From Diplonema papillatum (Eukaryota; Euglenozoa; Diplonemea; Diplonemida; Diplonemidae), in assembly GCA_030068145.1 (NCBI GenBank), contig JAPJBO010000199.1:124001-188000 (forward strand): 64,000 bases of DNA. The letters run 5' to 3'. This document shows, piece by piece, positions 20,664-30,249 of the stretch. A model generated the notes under the pieces. The model saw only the letters and a program-made list of their open reading frames with translations. It searched no databases and was not told the DNA's origin. The translations under genes and the position numbers were made by a program. Numbering within the stretch: the stretch's first letter is position 1; each line of letters begins with the position of its first letter.

Positions 20664-20831
20664 AAAAATACTCGAGGGACTGCCTTGTGCTCATTTGTTG
20701 AACGCTTACGCCCGCCACTAAACCCAGATTTACCTGTGTTTCGTGTGGGCTACAGCACATTTACCTCCTTTGATCTTTCGCAACTGGCAGTCCCCTCAAG
20801 CATTTCCTACAAAGCAGGTGCTTATACAAAG
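20664..20831 (+). mobile_element. Family A element, copy 2 (internally deleted)
   Basis: Starts AAAATACTCGAGGGACTGCC and ends GCTTATACAAA like copy 1, but lacks about 60 bases between TGCTCATTT and GTTGAACGC. Confidence 0.75.
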
Positions 20832-21224
20832 ACAGGTCGCTTTGTATGTCTCGCTTCTTCTTCTTGCTTCACCTTCTCACGAAAGGAAAGAGGTCGGTCC
20901 CAACTGTAGGGTACGTTAGTTCCGTTAGGTGCGGTGGCTTTCCGACTCCCGCAATCGTGAGCGCAGCACAAACTCAAGAGGTCTAGTCTGTTTGCAGGGT
21001 TTGCATACGAAACCCCCCTTCGACCCGCAAGCACGTCGACTATTGACACCGCCAGCGGGGGAAGGGGAGGAGAGATAGGGAGGGAGTCGGCGCAACTGTC
21101 TTTCTGGCCAGGCCCAGGAATGGCAGCGACGAGAGGACAGGTTCAACAAGAGAGGAGCTGAGGTGTTCTCGTGTTCGGGGGAAGGCCCCTTTTTTTTCTC
21201 TCCTGGCGATGGAGGAGGGTGCCG

Positions 21225-21760
21225 CAAGAGCGTGCTTGGAACGGTGACGAATGCTGCAGAAGGCAGCTACGTAAATCCTTCAAACACTTCTGGTGCTACT
21301 TTTTTTGACGTGAAAGGCAAGGCTGGATTCACGGAAAGAAACTCACGTTTAATCACGCGCATAGTTGTTGTGAAAAAGCGCGGCGTTGGAATGGTATTGA
21401 AATGCTGCAGAAGGAAGGCAGCTACACACACGTTAACCGCGAGCGGTGTGGGAATGGAAACGAATGTTGTCAGAAGGCAGCAAAATGCGGTCTCTCAAAC
21501 GCTTTTACAGCTTCTTTTTGAGGTGACGGCAAAGGCTGGACTCTGGATTCTCGAAAAGAATCCCCCACTCTCTAATCGCGCGCATAATCGAAGGTGCGGC
21601 GTTGGAGTGGCATCGAATGCTGCAGAAGGCAGCCTCAAACAATTCTACCGCGGAAGACTGCTTTCCCGATCCCCACAATCCATCGCGCGAGCCGTTGGAA
21701 CGAGAATGCTGCAGAAGGCAGCTTACGCAGTCCGTCAAACGCTTTTCGAACCGTTGTGGA
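21225..21760 (+). repeat. Degenerate tandem repeat with GAATGCTGCAGAAGGCAGC words
   Basis: The word (G)AATGCTGCAGAAGGCAGC or close variants recurs at about 21250, 21402, 21466, 21618 and 21706, separated by diverged sequence with AATCGCGCGCATA and TCAAACGCTTTT. An open plus frame spans the array (21163-21810) but looks like a by-product of the repeats. Confidence 0.6.
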
Positions 21761-21856
21761 ACACGCCACCCGCTGCCTTCTCAAGATTGGCGGCCACCAC
21801 TTGGGGATGAAGATACGGCGTTCCCGCCTCCGTGTTCGACTTCGTTGAAGGAACCC

Positions 21857-24800
21857 CTACACGTTGTGATACGCGCCCTCGCTGCCGCCGCCCGTCACCT
21901 TGCCCTTGAGGAACGCCGCCCCATCCTTCATCAGTCCCGGGAGGCCCTTCCACAGCTCGACGTTGGGAATGACGTTGACGCCGGTCTCGCCTTTCACCTG
22001 TTGAATCGTTTTCACGTGAAGCTGGATTCAGGAGGAAGTGAAAACGCCACGGTTTGCAGCTTTTTCGCACTTCCTCGAACATTTCATGTTTCAGAAAACG
22101 AAACCCGGAAATATATATGAGACGATGCCAAACCCCCCCCCCCCCCCCCCCCCGGCCCCCCCCTTTGCACTAATAAAAAAGATTGATGTCACCCCATACT
22201 GGCCCCGAAACCCCACTGTGTGGCCCAAAACGGTTCCCAAACGGTTTTTGGCGGGCTGAGTCGAGGTAAAGGGGTCTCTGAAGGCCCACGAATAGGCCCA
22301 GGTGGGCCCAGGTGGGCCCCGGAGCGGGCACTCAGCGCGAGGGGGAGAGCCCCCCAAAATGGGGTCATTTTCGGGCCTCGCCACTACTCAAGCTAGTCAA
22401 ACACTTTCTGGCCTCCAGCGGGAAACCCAGACTTCAAAACGACAAGATCGGCTGTGTTCAGCCGTAGATAGCCACCAGCGGGTCCTCTTGAAGCCGAAGA
22501 GTGCTCTCGGGGGTCACAGTTAGCCCCATGTGTGCAGCGCCAGCAGTGGGCAGGCACACGCTTAGAATGTGTGGTATGCAAGTGCACCCTGCCTAGAATC
22601 CGGCTTCACCCGCTTTTGAGAACACAGTGCTTACAAGGAAAACGCAGAATATAAGGTGGAAAAATGCAAAAGAACCAAGATGAGGACTCCCCCGCCAACG
22701 CCAATCTCGGCAGCCTTTCCCCGGTTCTTTCAGAGATTGTCACCCACGACCATTCCAACAGCCCTGTACCGGGCACGTGCCCAGTCCAAACCGCTCACGA
22801 TGCGTCGCCGGCTCGCCTCGTCGTCAAGGCTGTTGAAGGCTTCTGAAAGCCTACCAGAAAGGCGCTTCCAGATGTCAACGTTCTCCTCCTCTGTCATTAG
22901 GGCGAGAAAGAAACCGATCAGGTCCTCACCAGAGACCTTTTCGCAAAAGGTCCTGCTGGCTACGAGTCGTCTCTGCATGGACTGACCACGTCTCGTTTCC
23001 TCATGAAACGGCGACAACTTCTGCATTGCTCTCACCGATGACTCCACAAACTCCAGACCCGTGATCTTTTTCCCTCTCTTAGTTTCCGTTTTCCTGGGTC
23101 AACCTGTATTCTTAATTCGTATTGCTGGTATAGCCGGATTCTAGGCAGGGTGCACCTGCTGCACCCACTCTATTTACAAGGTGTGCCTGCCCACCGCAGG
23201 CGCTGCAGGCGGGGTGGCCAAGTAGGGCTATCTGAGACCCCTGAGAGCATTCTTCGGCTTCAAGAGGACCCGCTGGTGGCTATCTACAGCGGAACACAGC
23301 CGATCTTGTCGTTGTGTAGTCTGGGTTTCCCGCTGGAGGCCAGAAGGTGTTTGACTAGCTTGAGAAGTGGCGAGGCTTTGAAAATGACCCCATTTTGGGG
23401 GCACCCCCCCTCGCACTGAGTGCCCGCTCCGGGGCCCACCTGGGCCCACCTGGGCCTATTCGTGGGCCTTCAGAGACCCCTTTACCTCGACTCAGCCCGC
23501 CAAAAACCGTTTGGGAACCGTTTTGGGCCACACAAGTGGGGTTTCGGGGCCAGTATGGGGTGACATCAAATTTTTTTTTATTAGTGCAAAGGGGGGGGGG
23601 GGCAGCGCTCTTGTTAAGGATCAGCCACTTTGGCCGGATGGCCGGATAAACCAGACCCCCCCCCTCTACAGTGCAGTTGCCTTGGAGGCTGGGTGGTCAA
23701 ATTCTCTAAGGTGAAATGGTCAAAATTCCCTGCCAAAAGTGGGCCGACAAAAATTTTCCAAAGTGTGGTATTTGGGGTATTTGGGGCAAAAAAAAAATTT
23801 TTTTTTCTGACCGCCCACCGTGGTGACCACCTTAGAGTGTGACAGGTAGCGTCTCCCCCCTCCACAGTGAAAATAGCCTGAGGGGGGGGGGGGGTCAGCC
23901 GGCTGATGGATGGATGGATGGTTCTTAACAAGATGCCTGGGGGGGGGGTTTGGCATCGTACCATATAGAAGACGAAACGTACCTTGTACATGTACGCCGA
24001 ACCAGCGGCGAAGTAGACGAAGAACCCGACGAAGAACAGGATGAGGAACACGCCCCCTCCGGTGAGGCCGCCGGAGGGTGATCCCGGGCTCGGCGCTGCG
24101 GGGGGGATGACCTGGCAGATCCTGTCGTTTATGCCGGCGGCGGCGCTGGTCACCTTGCACTGGTACGCCGGCCCGCCGACCTGCTTCGTGGCGCCGCGCG
24201 CGATTTCCCACGGCCCGAGCTTCGAGCAGATCACCTGGGCGCAGGCGGTGACGACGGCGTCCGGCGCGTCGCGCAGCCCGCCTGGGCACACCGCCGGCGT
24301 GCTGCCCGAACTCTTTCGCACTGAGACTCCCTCGCAGCTTTGCTGTGTGTACGCGTTTAAGTTCAGTGGGCAAAGTGCAAGGACTACTGCTTTCGCGGCA
24401 CCAAATACAAATCCAAGTATCAGACAGAAGAAATCAGCAATGCTGATTTTGAGAGATCCACCTTTGCTAGACTTCCCAATGACGTGCTTAAAATTCCTGC
24501 AGTCGAGTACGTCAACCGGCAGTCTCTGCAGAAGAAGACAGACCAGGTAAGTTTCCAGCTTGTGTGGGCACCTCTCCAAACCAAGTTGTCCAGCTGTTTA
24601 CTGCACTTGCAGGTTATGGAGGGTCCTCCCCTCCTGGAAGCTCTAGAGCTCCAGGAGGACGGAAGGATCATTACCTCTCCTGTTGGTAATATGATGGTCA
24701 ACCACGCATGAAATGAAAATCAAAGACTGGCAAATGAAAGAGACTGGTATTCATAAGGCAAGAACGCTATTCACTACAGTGAGTCAATCACATTCTGAAT

Positions 24801-26012
24801 CGGAGCAGCACACAGCTAACTAATCTGGCATGACCTCGTCTCGATAATCCCAAATGGCGGTGTTAACACTCCACGGAAGGGAGGGCTTTGAGTGGGCAAC
24901 GTCTGGAGCAAAGTATAACCCCCTTGTCACTTTCACAGTCGGCTTTGAGTTTCCGACACGCTGCTTTTGGGTCCTGTGACTCCTCTCCGAAGGGTGGGTG
25001 GGGCGGGATCCTTCGGGGGACGGATAGAGCGTGGGAGGATGTCAGCTTCTCCATCCGGCACTCGGCTCAAGACTTCTGTTTCATCTTGCGGTGTTAGCTG
25101 CACGGGGTTTTCGGCCCCGCGCAACAGCTGAGTGTCTTTACGCAGGCGGCCGAGGATGTGGCAAGCTCTGTGCAATGAGCTTGGCCTGACTAGCTGCTCC
25201 AAACTCCTGATGCAAGCACCCGTCATGGTCGGCAGTCGCCACCTGGGTCACAGTTTTGAGTCCTGTTCCGAGACTCGCGCACGGGGAAGCGGCGCGAATC
25301 ACTTGTCGCCAAGCATTCTGATATGCTGACGACTGCTACCCCGCTGGGTGTACGTATATTGGAATTCAATCACGGGTGACCCCTGAAGTGGAGTATAGCC
25401 CAAGTTGTCAGCATCCTGCCGGCTGCTCGTGGTGGTCACGCGCTGATCTAAACTGCAGCCGTTTGGTTAAGGCTCCCTGCTTCATGACCCATGTGCTGCT
25501 GGTTGCAACATGTATCAAGGGGCAATCGCCTCTTTTTACACGCGGTGTGTGTATGTGTGTGCGTGGATTTCAACGATGGGTAACCCCTGACGCGGAGTTC
25601 TGGTTGTGTTGCACGGTGCTAGCTGGCGGCGGTCTTAGGTCGAGACGCAGCCGGAACTCTTAAATCGGAGTTGCCAACCTCCTCGTGGCGGTCCCCGTCC
25701 GCCTGAGCAAGCACGGCTTATGGCAACACGTGCACAGTGCGCTGCTCAGGGTAGTTGAAGGCCTGTCAGTAGCCCCGAGGGACGATAGTACTAATGCAAT
25801 GCCCTAAAACTTTTCCAGGCAAGCGCACGGCAGGCTCACCGCAGCCGTATTTGGGTAAAGGTGGCCACCCCGGCTTCTTCTGTCAAGAAAAGGACAACAA
25901 TCTCCGCGAACACACACAAGAGCCCGAGGGCAGAATAATGAACCCGTCGGCACACCTGAGCCTGCACGGCGGCGACAGTCACGAGGCATAGGACGCAGAC
26001 TCGAAACGACAT
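21857..26012 (-). CDS. Small type I membrane receptor-like protein 1 (M6PR/Atg27-like), three exons
   Basis: Exons (minus): 25956-26012, 23983-24342 and 21857-21997, giving 185 aa; introns 1613 and 1985 nt, both phase 0, donors CAG|GTGTGC and AAG|GTACGT. Exon 1 is a signal peptide, MSFRVCVLCLVTVAAVQAQ. Exon 2 gives a short lumenal domain with six Cys (22, 38, 53, 58, 81, 95), a Pro/Ser stalk and a membrane helix GGVFLILFFVGFFVYFAAGS (about 116-135). Exon 3 is a 46-residue cytosolic tail with VIPNVELWKGLPGLMKDG. That pattern (PN-x-x-x-W-x-x-L-P-x-L-x-x-DG) is the hallmark after the membrane helix in M6P receptors and Atg27-like proteins. The tail ends YHNV, a YxxΦ sorting signal. The lumenal part (~95 aa) is much shorter than a canonical M6PR domain (~150 aa). 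A sorting or trafficking role in Golgi/endosomes is inferred. A paralogue lies at 31778-37764. Confidence 0.9.
22156..23598. mobile_element. Foldback element with ~450 bp inverted arms
   Basis: Left arm 22156-22604 (C tract, TTTGCACTAATAAAAAAG ... CTGCCTAGAATCCGGC) is the inverted copy of the right arm 23133-23598 (GCCGGATTCTAGGCAG ... TTATTAGTGCAAA, G tract). Identity is about 90% by eye, with small gaps. The unique centre (22605-23132) carries the minus ORF 22730-23047. The element fills most of intron 2 of receptor 1. Its transcript would form a long hairpin. Type is uncertain: foldback/long-TIR DNA element, non-autonomous as seen. Confidence 0.85.
22730..23047 (-). CDS. ORF in the centre of the foldback element, unknown
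   Basis: About 105 codons reading SFRVMQKL-like start (ESSVRAMQKLSPFHEETRRG) and on through SGEDLIGFFLALMTEEENVD, WKRLSGRLSEAFNSLDDEAS and GLDWARARYRAVGMVVGD to a stop. The frame can extend upstream to about 23100 (KTETKRGKKITGLEF), preceded by an acceptor-like TTGACCCAG. Composition is convincingly protein-like and mostly helical. It may be a captured host exon or an element gene; no family is recognised. Confidence 0.45.
   Translation of the reverse strand: MESSVRAMQKLSPFHEETRRGQSMQRRLVASRTFCEKVSGEDLIGFFLALMTEEENVDIWKRLSGRLSEAFNSLDDEASRRRIVSGLDWARARYRAVGMVVGDNL
23603..23939 (+). mobile_element. 337 bp inverted-repeat element (family G), copy 1
   Basis: Ends are imperfect inverted repeats, CAGCGCTCTTGTTAAGGATC and (reverse complement of the right end) CAGGCATCTTGTTAAGAACC. 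The copy at 47974-48310 has exactly the same length and about 98% identity; a 57 bp fragment is at 62355-62411. Both full copies are flanked by at least eight G on each side, so the target duplication could be eight G. CAG ends and an 8 bp duplication would suit a hAT-type MITE. It abuts the right G tract of the foldback element inside intron 2 of receptor 1. Confidence 0.85.
24367..24711 (+). CDS. Two-exon coding fragment antisense to receptor 1 intron 1
   Basis: Plus strand: acceptor TTCAG at 24362-24366; exon 24367-24546 (60 codons, WAKCKDYCFRGTKYKSKYQT ... FARLPNDVLKIPAVEYVNRQ); 66 nt intron with GTAAGT donor and TTGCAG acceptor (24547-24612); exon 24613-24711 (33 codons, VMEGPPLLEALELQEDGR ... 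SPVGNMMVNHA, stop). Phase 0 throughout, no interruptions. It is the C-terminus of something whose 5' part is not visible upstream, where the opposite strand carries receptor 1 exon 2. The best guess is the end of a transposase-like gene left by an insertion; an antisense host gene is the alternative. Confidence 0.5.
   Translation, partial: WAKCKDYCFRGTKYKSKYQTEEISNADFERSTFARLPNDVLKIPAVEYVNRQSLQKKTDQVSFQLVWAPLQTKLSSCLLHLQVMEGPPLLEALELQEDGRIITSPVGNMMVNHA
24860..25230 (-). repeat. Family Q, coding-like repeat, copy 1
   Basis: 24930-25060 is about 85% identical to 39840-39970 (GACTCCTCTCCGAAGGG(T/C)GGGTGGGG, TTCGGGGGACGGATAGAG). A minus frame 24933-25226 reads LVRPSSLHRACHILGRL ... SIRPPKDPAPPTLRRGVT; the relative at 39843-40256 reads SIRPPKEPTPPALRRGVT. 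The conserved frame suggests remnants of a protein-coding dispersed element. Confidence 0.55.
25231..25950. other. Intron 1 sequence of receptor 1, no other feature
   Basis: Contains a loose duplication (CACGGGTGACCCCTGAAGTGGAGT at about 25370 and CGATGGGTAACCCCTGACGCGGAGT at about 25573, spacing ~200). No coding sequence is recognised apart from the signal-pept exon that follows. Confidence 0.5.
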
Positions 26013-26399
26013 AGACTTCCTCTTTAGTTGAGTTTGAGGGGGGATGGGGAGAGAGGGAAAGTCCCTAGCGAGCCATGGATGAATACGCTGCCAACCTTGT
26101 GAGCTTGCATCCGTCGGTCGCCTGAGGTTGATCGGGCAGATCCATCGGTGTGTCTTCCAGGTGGTCAAAAGCATCTGGGGTCGCTCAGCATTGAGTTCTG
26201 TAAAGTGCAAGTTCCACGAAGGCATGCGAGCACTGAGCGAGCACCTAGCGAGCAAGCCGGGCCTCGCCCATTCCGTCCAGCACAGCCGCCGCGAATGCTC
26301 TGATCCGGGGGGATCGGATCCGTTGCCGTTATGGCACCCAGTCTACATGATCGTTGCCAAAGCAACCTCGTTCCCACCAACCGCACGTTGTTATGGAAG

Positions 26400-26870
26400 T
26401 CCAGTCCTCATGACAATGCCAAAGTCAACCTCGTTCCCACTGCTGCAGCGTGTTGTTGTGGAACCCAGTTCACACACTTGTCAAAGTCAGCCTCGTTCCC
26501 TTCTGTTGCATGTTGTTGTGCAACCCAGCCCACACACTTGTCAAAGTCAGCCTCGTTCCCTTCTGTTGCATGTTGTTGTGCAACCCAGCCCACACACTTG
26601 TCAAAGTCAACCTCGTTTCAAAGTTAACCTCGTTCCCTTCTGTTGCACGTTGTTGTGCAACCCAGCCCACACACGTGTCAAAGTTAACCTCGTTCCCTTC
26701 TGTTGCACGTTGTTGTGCAACCCAGCCCACACACGTGTCAAAGTTAACCTCGTTCCCTTCTGTTGCACGTTGTTGTGCAACCCAGCCCACACACGTGTCA
26801 AAGTTAACCTCGTTCCCTTCTGTTGCACGTTGTTGTGCCGCCCAGCCCACACACTTTTGTCAAAGTCGAC
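26400..26870. repeat. 60 bp satellite
   Basis: About eight units of 60 bases containing AACCTCGTTCCCTTCTGTTG and CAACCCAGCCCACACAC. One junction near 26600-26625 is shortened to a ~16 base partial unit. It lies just upstream of the receptor 1 start codon (26012). The period of 20 codons keeps frames open on both strands. Confidence 0.95.
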
Positions 26871-26879
26871 CTCTTCGCC

Positions 26880-28075
26880 AAATTGCCGGCACCCCCATTT
26901 TAATCACTGCGGGAAGAACATGCAAGAGGGTTCGGAAGAGTCACACAGGAAACGGAGCAGTCTGGAAAACGAAACGGGATGAAACTTGCTTGCATGGGAC
27001 AGGAGCACGCCTCGGTCGACCGGGCGATTGTCGAACTCCTGTCCCAGCTGATAGCTTACAAAGAAACGTGTGCCAAAAGATCCGTCCTGCCTCATGTCTA
27101 CCTGCGAAGTAACGACAGGCAGCCAAGGTAGCCGTGTTTCTTGGGCCCGATGGGCTGAATTGTGTTGACAATGCCTTCGTTCGCAGAAAAGAACACATAC
27201 GTGTGAAAAAGCGGGTTGGAACAAGAGTTTGCCTATCGAGCACGTCAACCGCTTTTTAGCGTTTATTGTTGTTTTTGTATCAAAAAGCTGGAAACAACAC
27301 AAAACCCCCACTGCACACGCTGGCGCATGCCGATACCTCGTGGTATTTCAGTTTCCACAAATCACAGGGGAATCGCCTTGGCATCCCCAGTTCTTGTTTC
27401 AACTCACACCAAAAGCATCGGTGCACATTTCACACCTTCCGAAACTGGCGGGGGGGGGGGGGGGGGGGGGGGGTAGGGTTGGCAGTATTATTTGTATTAA
27501 AAATGGCAAGTTTTACATACATTGCATCCCGATGGATTCCGTCACACGGAATAGAAATACTCCTACACGGGCTCACACGACAACAAACACACAAACACAA
27601 ACAATACACGCAAACCAACCCTACGAGGGGGGGAGGGATCTTTTCGTAGAGCGAAACTTTTTTTCCCTTTATCTGAGCATTTTTCCTTTGTCGTTTTCGT
27701 CACCAATGTTGACGAAGGTGGTCCGCCACTTTGTTTCCCGCAAATTACAGGAATGCAAGCGAAGCGAATATCATAGAGACTTGCTTCGACCAAGGACCCA
27801 AAAGAATAATCTGCTTTTCTGCATTTAGTCGTCTGCAGTAACTTTGGAAGGCCGTTTCATTCACTCAGTTTCCGTGGAAACTGAGTGACATCGCTGCGGC
27901 TTCTGAGGCTGGACTCCACCCTGTACAGGTCAATCCCCAAGAGTTTTATAACATCCAAAATGATGGATCCTTGAAAAGGTTTCGCACACATACTGCACAG
28001 CAGCAAAGAATTGATACTTTCTGACGTGTCTGAACTAGGGCTCGGGGAGGGCCCGGGGTGGGGTGGGGGGTCGGC
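26880..28075. other. Spacer; possible small minus exon, G tract and perfect palindrome
   Basis: A minus frame at about 27110-27245 reads YVFFSANEGIVNTIQPIG and KKHGYLGCLSLLRR before a GTAGAC donor, but the acceptor is weak. 27450-27473 is a run of 24 G. 27861-27888 is a 13 bp perfect stem (TCACTCAGTTTCC / GGAAACTGAGTGA) with a 2 nt spacer. 27897-27925 is a family J fragment. Confidence 0.4.
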
Positions 28076-28089
28076 ACATAGAATAAAGG

Positions 28090-28324
28090 GTAAGGTGCCG
28101 TCGGGGACTAGTCCCTGTCGGAAATTGTTTCCTCGACTTTTGTCAGTTGACCAATTTGGTCATTCTTGACAATTCTTCCAGATTTTGTGCCGAATCTTTG
28201 TACAATATGGCCCTTGGTATCCCAAACGTGTGTGGTCCCGAATTTGGGTCCAAAATTTGGGGGAAGTACGTTGGGCACATTTCACATTGGGACTAGTCCC
28301 CTAAGGCACTTTTCCCTAGTTCAC
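28090..28324. mobile_element. ~235 bp MITE with 11 bp flanking direct repeats
   Basis: Left end GGTAAGGTGCCGTCGGGGAC and inverted right end GGGAAAAGTGCCTTAGGGGAC share about 25 of 31 bases, each containing the palindrome GGGACTAGTCCC. TAGAATAAAGG occurs on both sides (28079-28089 and 28325-28335), fitting an 11 bp target duplication, which is in the Mutator-like range. No coding capacity. Confidence 0.65.
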
Positions 28325-28335
28325 TAGAATAAAGG

Positions 28336-28654
28336 CGGTTGTGAGTGCCCGTGGGCCCTTGGTGAGTCGGGTTTGCCGGCACGAGGGCGGCGAAGGCTTG
28401 TTTGTTAACTCGAAGGTTGCCACTGCAAGAGCACTTCCCTGAAGTGCTGTAGCTCCAGAAGAGCGATAGCGGCAGTAGATGTGGCCAGTGGTGCTGTGAA
28501 CTCAAAGTCGATGTTCAAGGTACAGCGGTCAATGGTCAAGGCACCTTGATCACGATCAACGGTCTGACCCAGGCCGCCCGTCTGTCTTTACACTGAAAAC
28601 ATGCTGCCCTCAGGTCTGCGCTCTGCAGCTTTCGTTGTGCTCCTGCACAACAAA
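28336..28654. other. Spacer, no gene seen
   Basis: Nothing recognisable between the MITE and the purine tract. Confidence 0.4.
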
Positions 28655-28805
28655 GTAGAAGAAGGAAGAAGAAAAAGAAGAAGAAGAAGAAGAAGAAGAA
28701 GGAGAAGCGAAGGATATAAAAAAGAAGAAGAGGAGGAGGAAAAAGAAGAATAACAAGAAGCAGAAGAAGAAGAAGAAGAAGAAGAAGATGTTGAGGGGAA
28801 AGAAG
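28655..28805 (+). repeat. Polypurine GAA/GGA tract
   Basis: About 150 bases of almost pure purine on the plus strand, dominated by GAA and GAAGAG triplets. The Phe/Ser-rich minus ORFs across it come from this composition. Confidence 0.9.
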
Positions 28806-28859
28806 ATGTTCGCTCCGGGGGCAATGCAAACCTTGGGTCGAAGTTCGCAGTGGCACACC

Positions 28860-29060
28860 CCCCTGTCCGCTCCTTTCTACAGGGTTTGTGTTCAGCGCAA
28901 GCGAAACCCGAAGGTAGGCCGCAATTCTTTGATTTGGGAAATCGATAGCCATTCGGGATTCTAAGGACGTGGCCTCTGCAGCACCGCCGAGCACGTGAGG
29001 CTTGACTCCCGTGGCAGGCTTTTTCCGGTGCACTTTGCTGGCAGAAAGAAGGGGCTCGCC
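28860..29060 (-). repeat. Family F repeat, copy in minus orientation
   Basis: Reverse complement of the type at 9490-9740. The minus frame reads VKPHVLGGAAEA and IDFPNQRIAAYLRVSLALNT and stays open, so this is the best-preserved copy. Product unknown. Confidence 0.5.
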
Positions 29061-29195
29061 TGCCTGCCTCAAAGGCCCCGACCCTGGTCTCAGCGGAGTG
29101 GGGAAAAGCCGTAAAGTCTCGGATCAAGAACTTCGTGAACGAAGTGAGACAAGTTCTGGACGAACTTATACCGAAGGGCGGACTTGGCGTGCGGG

Positions 29196-29560
29196 GGTTG
29201 CAAGAACGTGCTTGGAATGGGTATGTGCTCAACACCGCACTGGTCCCGTCTGCGCCGTGTTTCGGACCATCATCAGCGCGGAACCTGACAGGACAGCGAT
29301 GTGAGTCTGGTTTATCAGGCGGCTGTTCGTAGCTCGTCACAGCCAAATCCCCACCCGTGCTACTAGAGCACAGGCGAATCCGTCACAGGGAGAAGGCCCC
29401 ACAACCGTGTCTGAGCAATCAGTTAAAAAAACTCAGGGCACTCGCCCTGATGGTGACTGTGACTCGCTGGGCAGCACTGACTTGTCTTCTTTTTACGGTG
29501 GCAATCTGCGAAGTAAACTCCGCAGAGCACAGTGGACATGGGGTTGCCGTGTGCAGCACC
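29196..29560 (+). mobile_element. Family B element, copy 1
   Basis: About 365 bp from GTTGCAAGAACGTGCTTGGA to GGGGTTGCCGTGTGCAGCAC. Full or partial copies are at 665, 7695, 19458, 29655, 50112, 54645 and 62276, all plus orientation. No inverted repeats and no conserved ORF; likely non-autonomous. Confidence 0.75.
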
Positions 29561-29654
29561 AATGGTTGAAGTATCAAAAGGGAAAAGAGTGCGAGGAAGT
29601 TATCCTGCGTGCTGAGGGCAGCAAGTCGCGTTACGCGAAGTACCCTACGGAATG

Positions 29655-29915
29655 GGAGGATTGCAAGAACGTGCTTGGAATGGATATGTGCTCAACACCG
29701 CACTGGTCCCGTCTGCGCCGTGTTTCGGTTCTTTAAGCCACGGACACATAAGGCGGACCTTTATCAGCGCGGAACCTGAGTGTCTGCAGACAGGACTGCG
29801 GTTTGAGTCTGGTTTGTCGGCACCGCAGGAGCACACAGCAACTCCCCTAGAATCCCTTCGGTTCTTAGCCTGGCAGCTTCGTCGAGCACTTCCTTCCAAG
29901 CGGGCGCTTATGTAA
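29655..29915 (+). mobile_element. Family B element joined to a family C tail
   Basis: Family B from GATTGCAAGAACGTGCTTGG to about 29820, then a family C-type end (ATCCCTTCGGTTCTTAGCCT ... GCTTATGTAAAAC). The chimaeric join suggests either template switching or nested insertion. Confidence 0.65.
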
Positions 29916-30039
29916 AACAAAGACGCTGCAGCACAACCTTGTGCTCCGATGTGGATATATTCATTCTTTCTTTCTTTGTTGTTGGTGAGGAATCCGGAGG
30001 GGGGAAGAAGAAGGGTGGATAGGTTGGGGGAGCAAAGAT

Positions 30040-30249
30040 TTCACGGCCGCCAACCCTGGCCACAAATCCGTGAAGAATCTTCTTGCTGCAAGAATACTTC
30101 TGGAGGTTGGCTTGCACTGGCGTACGATTTGGCGTGATGCCGACGTTTTGTTTATTGGCGACCTTCAGCTTCGCTACGCGCTGTTGGGTGGCCAGTGGGG
30201 TACCCGGGGGGCGTCTGCTGAGCGGTGCGTCGTCCGTCTTGCGATCCAT
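30040..30249 (-). CDS. Possible first exon, unknown (weak RAMP4/SERP-like N-terminus)
   Basis: Minus ATG at 30249 opens MDRKTDDAPLSRRPPGTPLA followed by TQQRVAKLKVANKQNVGITP and further basic residues. The segment around QRVAKLKVANKQN loosely resembles the N-terminus of RAMP4/SERP (R-x-A-x-x-K-V-x-K-x-x-K-N), but the RG motif and the following membrane helix are not seen, so the assignment is not made. The plus strand is also open here with protein-like composition, so strand choice is uncertain. Confidence 0.3.

Noticed and set aside
26128-27112. 284 aa and 220 aa repetitive ORFs
   Set aside because: Produced by the 60 bp satellite (20 codons per unit).
28536-29346. Ser/Phe-rich ORFs with long poly-Phe or poly-Ser
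   Set aside because: Generated by the GAA/GGA purine tract.
30040-30249. RAMP4/SERP identity
   Set aside because: The RG motif and C-terminal membrane helix expected in the family were not found in the next ~2 kb.
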